Position numbers and translations under genes: made by a program. DNA of 10,310 nucleotides. It comes from Pleurotus djamor (lineage: Eukaryota > Basidiomycota > Agaricomycetes > Agaricales > Pleurotaceae). Shown one piece after another: positions 7,919-10,310 of the stretch. The stretch is taken from positions 163,907 to 174,216 of the forward strand of contig JAPEVF010000028.1 in assembly GCA_029747585.1 (NCBI GenBank), given 5' to 3'. Each line of letters opens with the position of its first letter. Positions within the stretch are counted from its first letter, which is position 1. The notes beneath the pieces are model-generated. The model did no database searches. It had not been told where the DNA came from and saw only the letters and a list, made by a program, of their open reading frames with translations.

Positions 7919-9724
7919 ATGGCCGTCGAACAAAACGGTAACGGCATACGGCAGCGCAAGCCCACGCAGAATGGCGACAAAAAGCTCGTCATCACTGACG
8001 AAGGCAAGAAAAAAGACCAACTCCTCGATCAACATACGACGTATGTTTTTTCCCTGAACACGCGAAACGAAAATAGAGCTGACGAAACGCGCTAGGTATG
8101 AATTTGGTGGACCATGGGGTGTTGTCGCTATCATGACAGGATTCCCGCTGCTCATGTATTACCTGTGGATATGTTTGTGGTTTTACGACGGCAAGCTGGT
8201 GTATCCTTCATCGACTGAGGATATTCAACCGTTCTTGCTCAGGATGTGGGAACACGTCCGCGTGGTGCGTGTTACGGTTCTACAAGTTTGACAGATGATT
8301 GACGCGACATTTCTCGTGTTTAGGACGCGTATCCTAACGCGTACGCATGGAAGGTGTACTCCGGGAATATCTTCTTCCAGCTTTTCCTCGCTTGGGTTAT
8401 GCCTGGGTTCATGCAAGAAGGCCTTCCTGTTCCCTCTCTCGGCTACAAGACGCTCATGTACAACTGCAATGCTTTGACCTCCACCTACGCCACTTACATC
8501 GTCGCGGCTCTCCTGCATTATACTGGCGTCTTCCGCTTGACCGAGATCATCGACAACTACGGTCATCTTATGACTGTCGCTATGATTTGGGGCTTCGGTG
8601 TATCCCTTGGAACGTATCTCTTTGCTGTCGCGACGAACACCCAAATGCGCATGTCCGGCAACTTCTTCTACGATGTCTTCATGGGAGCTGCCTTGAACCC
8701 TCGCATTGGCCCTATCGACCTCAAGATGTGGGCTGAAGTCCGCATCCCGTGGGTGATCGTCTTCTTCCTTGCCGTATCTGGTGGCTGCAAACAATATGAG
8801 ACCTATGGATATGTCACCCCCGTAAGTTCTCTGCCAAACTCGACGTGTATCCTAATTGACTGTTCAATAGAACATGGCTTTCATGATTCTCGCAACTTGG
8901 CTATACTTGAATGCTTGGTGAGTCTCCAGTGACCCGTTTTCATACGTATATTCATCTGTGATATCAGTGGGAAAGGAGAAGAATGTATCCCTCAAACTTG
9001 GGATATGTATCATGAAAAGTGAGTATTTCTCAAACAATGCGACTCCAAACTCTGCTGACGCGTGTCGTTGTAGATGGGGCTTCATGGTCATCTTCTGGAA
9101 CCTTGCTGGTGTCCCCTTCGTGCGTGACCTTCATCCCCAAGTTTCGACCGACGTAACTAACCCACTCACTCACAGACCTACGTCTACTCCGTCGTCTACA
9201 TGGCGTCGCATGATCCCTCGAAATACCAGTTCTCGACTCCCGTATACGTGCTGATGTTCACCACTTTACTCACCGCGTACTTTATCTGGGACACGGCCAT
9301 GGCTCAGAAGAGTCACTTCAAGATGCAGACCCAGGGCATCCACGAATTCCGCAAAACCTTCCCCCAACTCCCCTGGAATTGCGTCGAGAACCCAACCTAC
9401 GTCCAGACGGAACACGGCAACCGTCTCCTTACGAGTGGCTGGTGGGCATACTCACGTAAACCTGTACGTCATGTCTATTTAAAGTGGCCTTCCGTTACTC
9501 ATCATGTGCCGCAGAATTATGTCGCCGACTGGACCATGAGTTTCACCTGGGGCGCTATTATTGGGTCTGCTACCATCATTCCATACTTTTACTCTGTCTT
9601 CTTCATCACCGTCCTCATCCATCGATGTGGCCGAGACTTTGAGCGTTGCTCCGTCAAGTATGGAAAGGATTGGGAACGTTACTGCCAGATTGTCAAGTAC
9701 AAGTTCATACCCGGTATCTACTGA
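7919..9724 (+). CDS. ERG4: Delta(24(24(1)))-sterol reductase (C-24(28) sterol reductase)
   Basis: Exons are 7919-8040, 8096-8264, 8324-8821, 8871-8917, 8968-9018, 9074-9119, 9176-9463 and 9515-9724, giving 476 residues, close to the ~473 of yeast Erg4. All introns are GT-AG and 49-59 nt. The start ATG has A at -3 and G at +4. The protein opens with a polar, Lys-rich cytosolic stretch (1-40) and is then multi-spanning. Family signatures include MGAALNPRIGPIDLKMW in the third exon, KGEECIPQTWDMYHEKWGF across the fifth and sixth, SGWWAYSRKPNYVADW at ~398-413, and an RDFERCSVKYGKDWERYC block ending in YKFIPGIY at the C-terminus. Known role: an ER membrane enzyme that uses NADPH to reduce the C-24(28) double bond of ergosta-5,7,22,24(28)-tetraenol, the last step to ergosterol. 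The ERG24 (C-14) and DHCR7-type reductases share the fold, but the ECIPQTWDMYHEK block fits Erg4. The frame is intact and all exons join cleanly. Confidence 0.97.
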
Positions 9725-10310
9725 TATATACATACGCCTTACTAGCATAGACCACTATATTTATAACATATTTGCTTCATGTGTCGCCCGAGCAAGGTCC
9801 ATCCAGGATAGACTGAAGGAGATCTGAGGACTGTACCAATCTGTAGGGAAGAAACCGCCGCAATATGTAAACCGTCACAATAGGTAGAGCTTTCAGAAGC
9901 TTTGTATGGCCACCGGAATGCGACTGACGCTGCATCGATTCACGCTGTTCGTTAACACCTCTTGCCCCTAGGACTTGGGAGTGCTCCCCCTTTCGATCTT
10001 GTGTCCCTGAAGACTTGGATAACTCATCTCGGGCCTTGGCTATGTTATCAGAGCATCGCTGGCAGATGGCAAGCAAGCTTGAGATGTAAGGATGCATGGG
10101 GAGCGTTATCTATCGCCGTTGTTCCATACGACGCGCAAGAGCCATGTCAGCCACATTTGTCAACCTCTCCGTGTTTTGCTGATCAAGAACTGACCGTGGG
10201 AGTGAATTACTGACCGTGAGAACATCACATGATGAACGCGATGACCAAAAGTTCATGAGGTCGGCGACCCTGATTGAGTAACTTTCTGCGCCGCACCACG
10301 TACTAATTGC
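9725..10310. other. Right-end region without a supported gene
   Basis: The first ~60 bases are AT-rich (several TATATA/TTATAA runs at 9725-9775) and fit the ERG4 3' UTR and polyadenylation zone. Beyond that, two minus-strand open frames (9777-10097, 106 codons; 10110-10256, 48 codons) could be pieces of a gene, but I see no recognisable domain and no convincing splice joining them. The rest holds only a short direct repeat. Confidence 0.5.
10189..10218. repeat. Short direct repeat of ACTGACCGTG
   Basis: The decamer ACTGACCGTG occurs at 10189-10198 and again at 10209-10218, 20 bases from start to start, or about two helical turns. It lies in noncoding sequence near the window end. It could be a paired regulator site or chance. 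Confidence 0.4.

Noticed and set aside
7653..8057. A 134-codon plus-strand frame overlapping the ERG4 start
   Set aside because: It runs through the TATA box and the ERG4 first exon in the wrong frame. The ERG4 frame is clearly the real one.
8225..8794. A 189-codon open frame antisense to ERG4
   Set aside because: It is a shadow of the conserved ERG4 exons. Its translation is low in hydrophobic structure and matches nothing I know.
1..10310. Secondary-metabolite cluster, transposon, virus remnant or CRISPR array
   Set aside because: The genes are unrelated housekeeping functions. No transposase, reverse transcriptase, long terminal or inverted repeats, or regularly spaced repeats were seen.

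Overview
The window reads as nuclear DNA of a filamentous basidiomycete, most likely an agaricomycete. Genes are compact and lie on both strands. They are split by many very short GT-AG introns (25 inferred, 48-78 nt). Translation starts sit in typical contexts with a purine at -3, and two core promoters are CT-rich. The products are fungal housekeeping proteins (VPS5, MPE1, ERG4). The first ~20 bases contain several Ns, with more at 122, 152, 158 and 537-538, so the left edge is probably the low-quality end of a draft contig. Nothing prokaryotic, viral, transposon-like or CRISPR-like was seen.

Layout: (1) 263-1124 (+), a five-exon gene for a ~210-residue helical protein with one C-terminal membrane segment, family not recognised. 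(2) 1388-3782 (+), VPS5/SNX1, the PX-BAR sorting nexin of retromer, eight exons. (3) 3914-5856 (-), MPE1/RBBP6, a DWNN, zinc-knuckle and RING-like subunit of the pre-mRNA cleavage and polyadenylation factor, convergent with VPS5. (4) 6042-7188 (-), a six-helix membrane protein resembling TMEM163 and cation-diffusion-facilitator-like transporters, with a long C-terminal tail holding 19 cysteines. (5) 7919-9724 (+), ERG4, the C-24(28) sterol reductase that makes ergosterol, eight exons, divergent from gene 4 across ~730 bp. The last ~590 bp hold no gene I can support with confidence.

The genes do not form a pathway or operon. They act separately in endosome recycling, mRNA 3'-end formation, probable metal handling and sterol synthesis. 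The points most worth checking are: the cysteine-rich, metallothionein-like tail fused to the transporter-like protein, including an intron whose retention would remove half of its cysteines; a 48-nt stop-free intron of length divisible by three inside the MPE1 ubiquitin-like domain; and two competing in-frame donors in a later MPE1 intron. All gene models are manual splices of the DNA, without transcript data or database searches.
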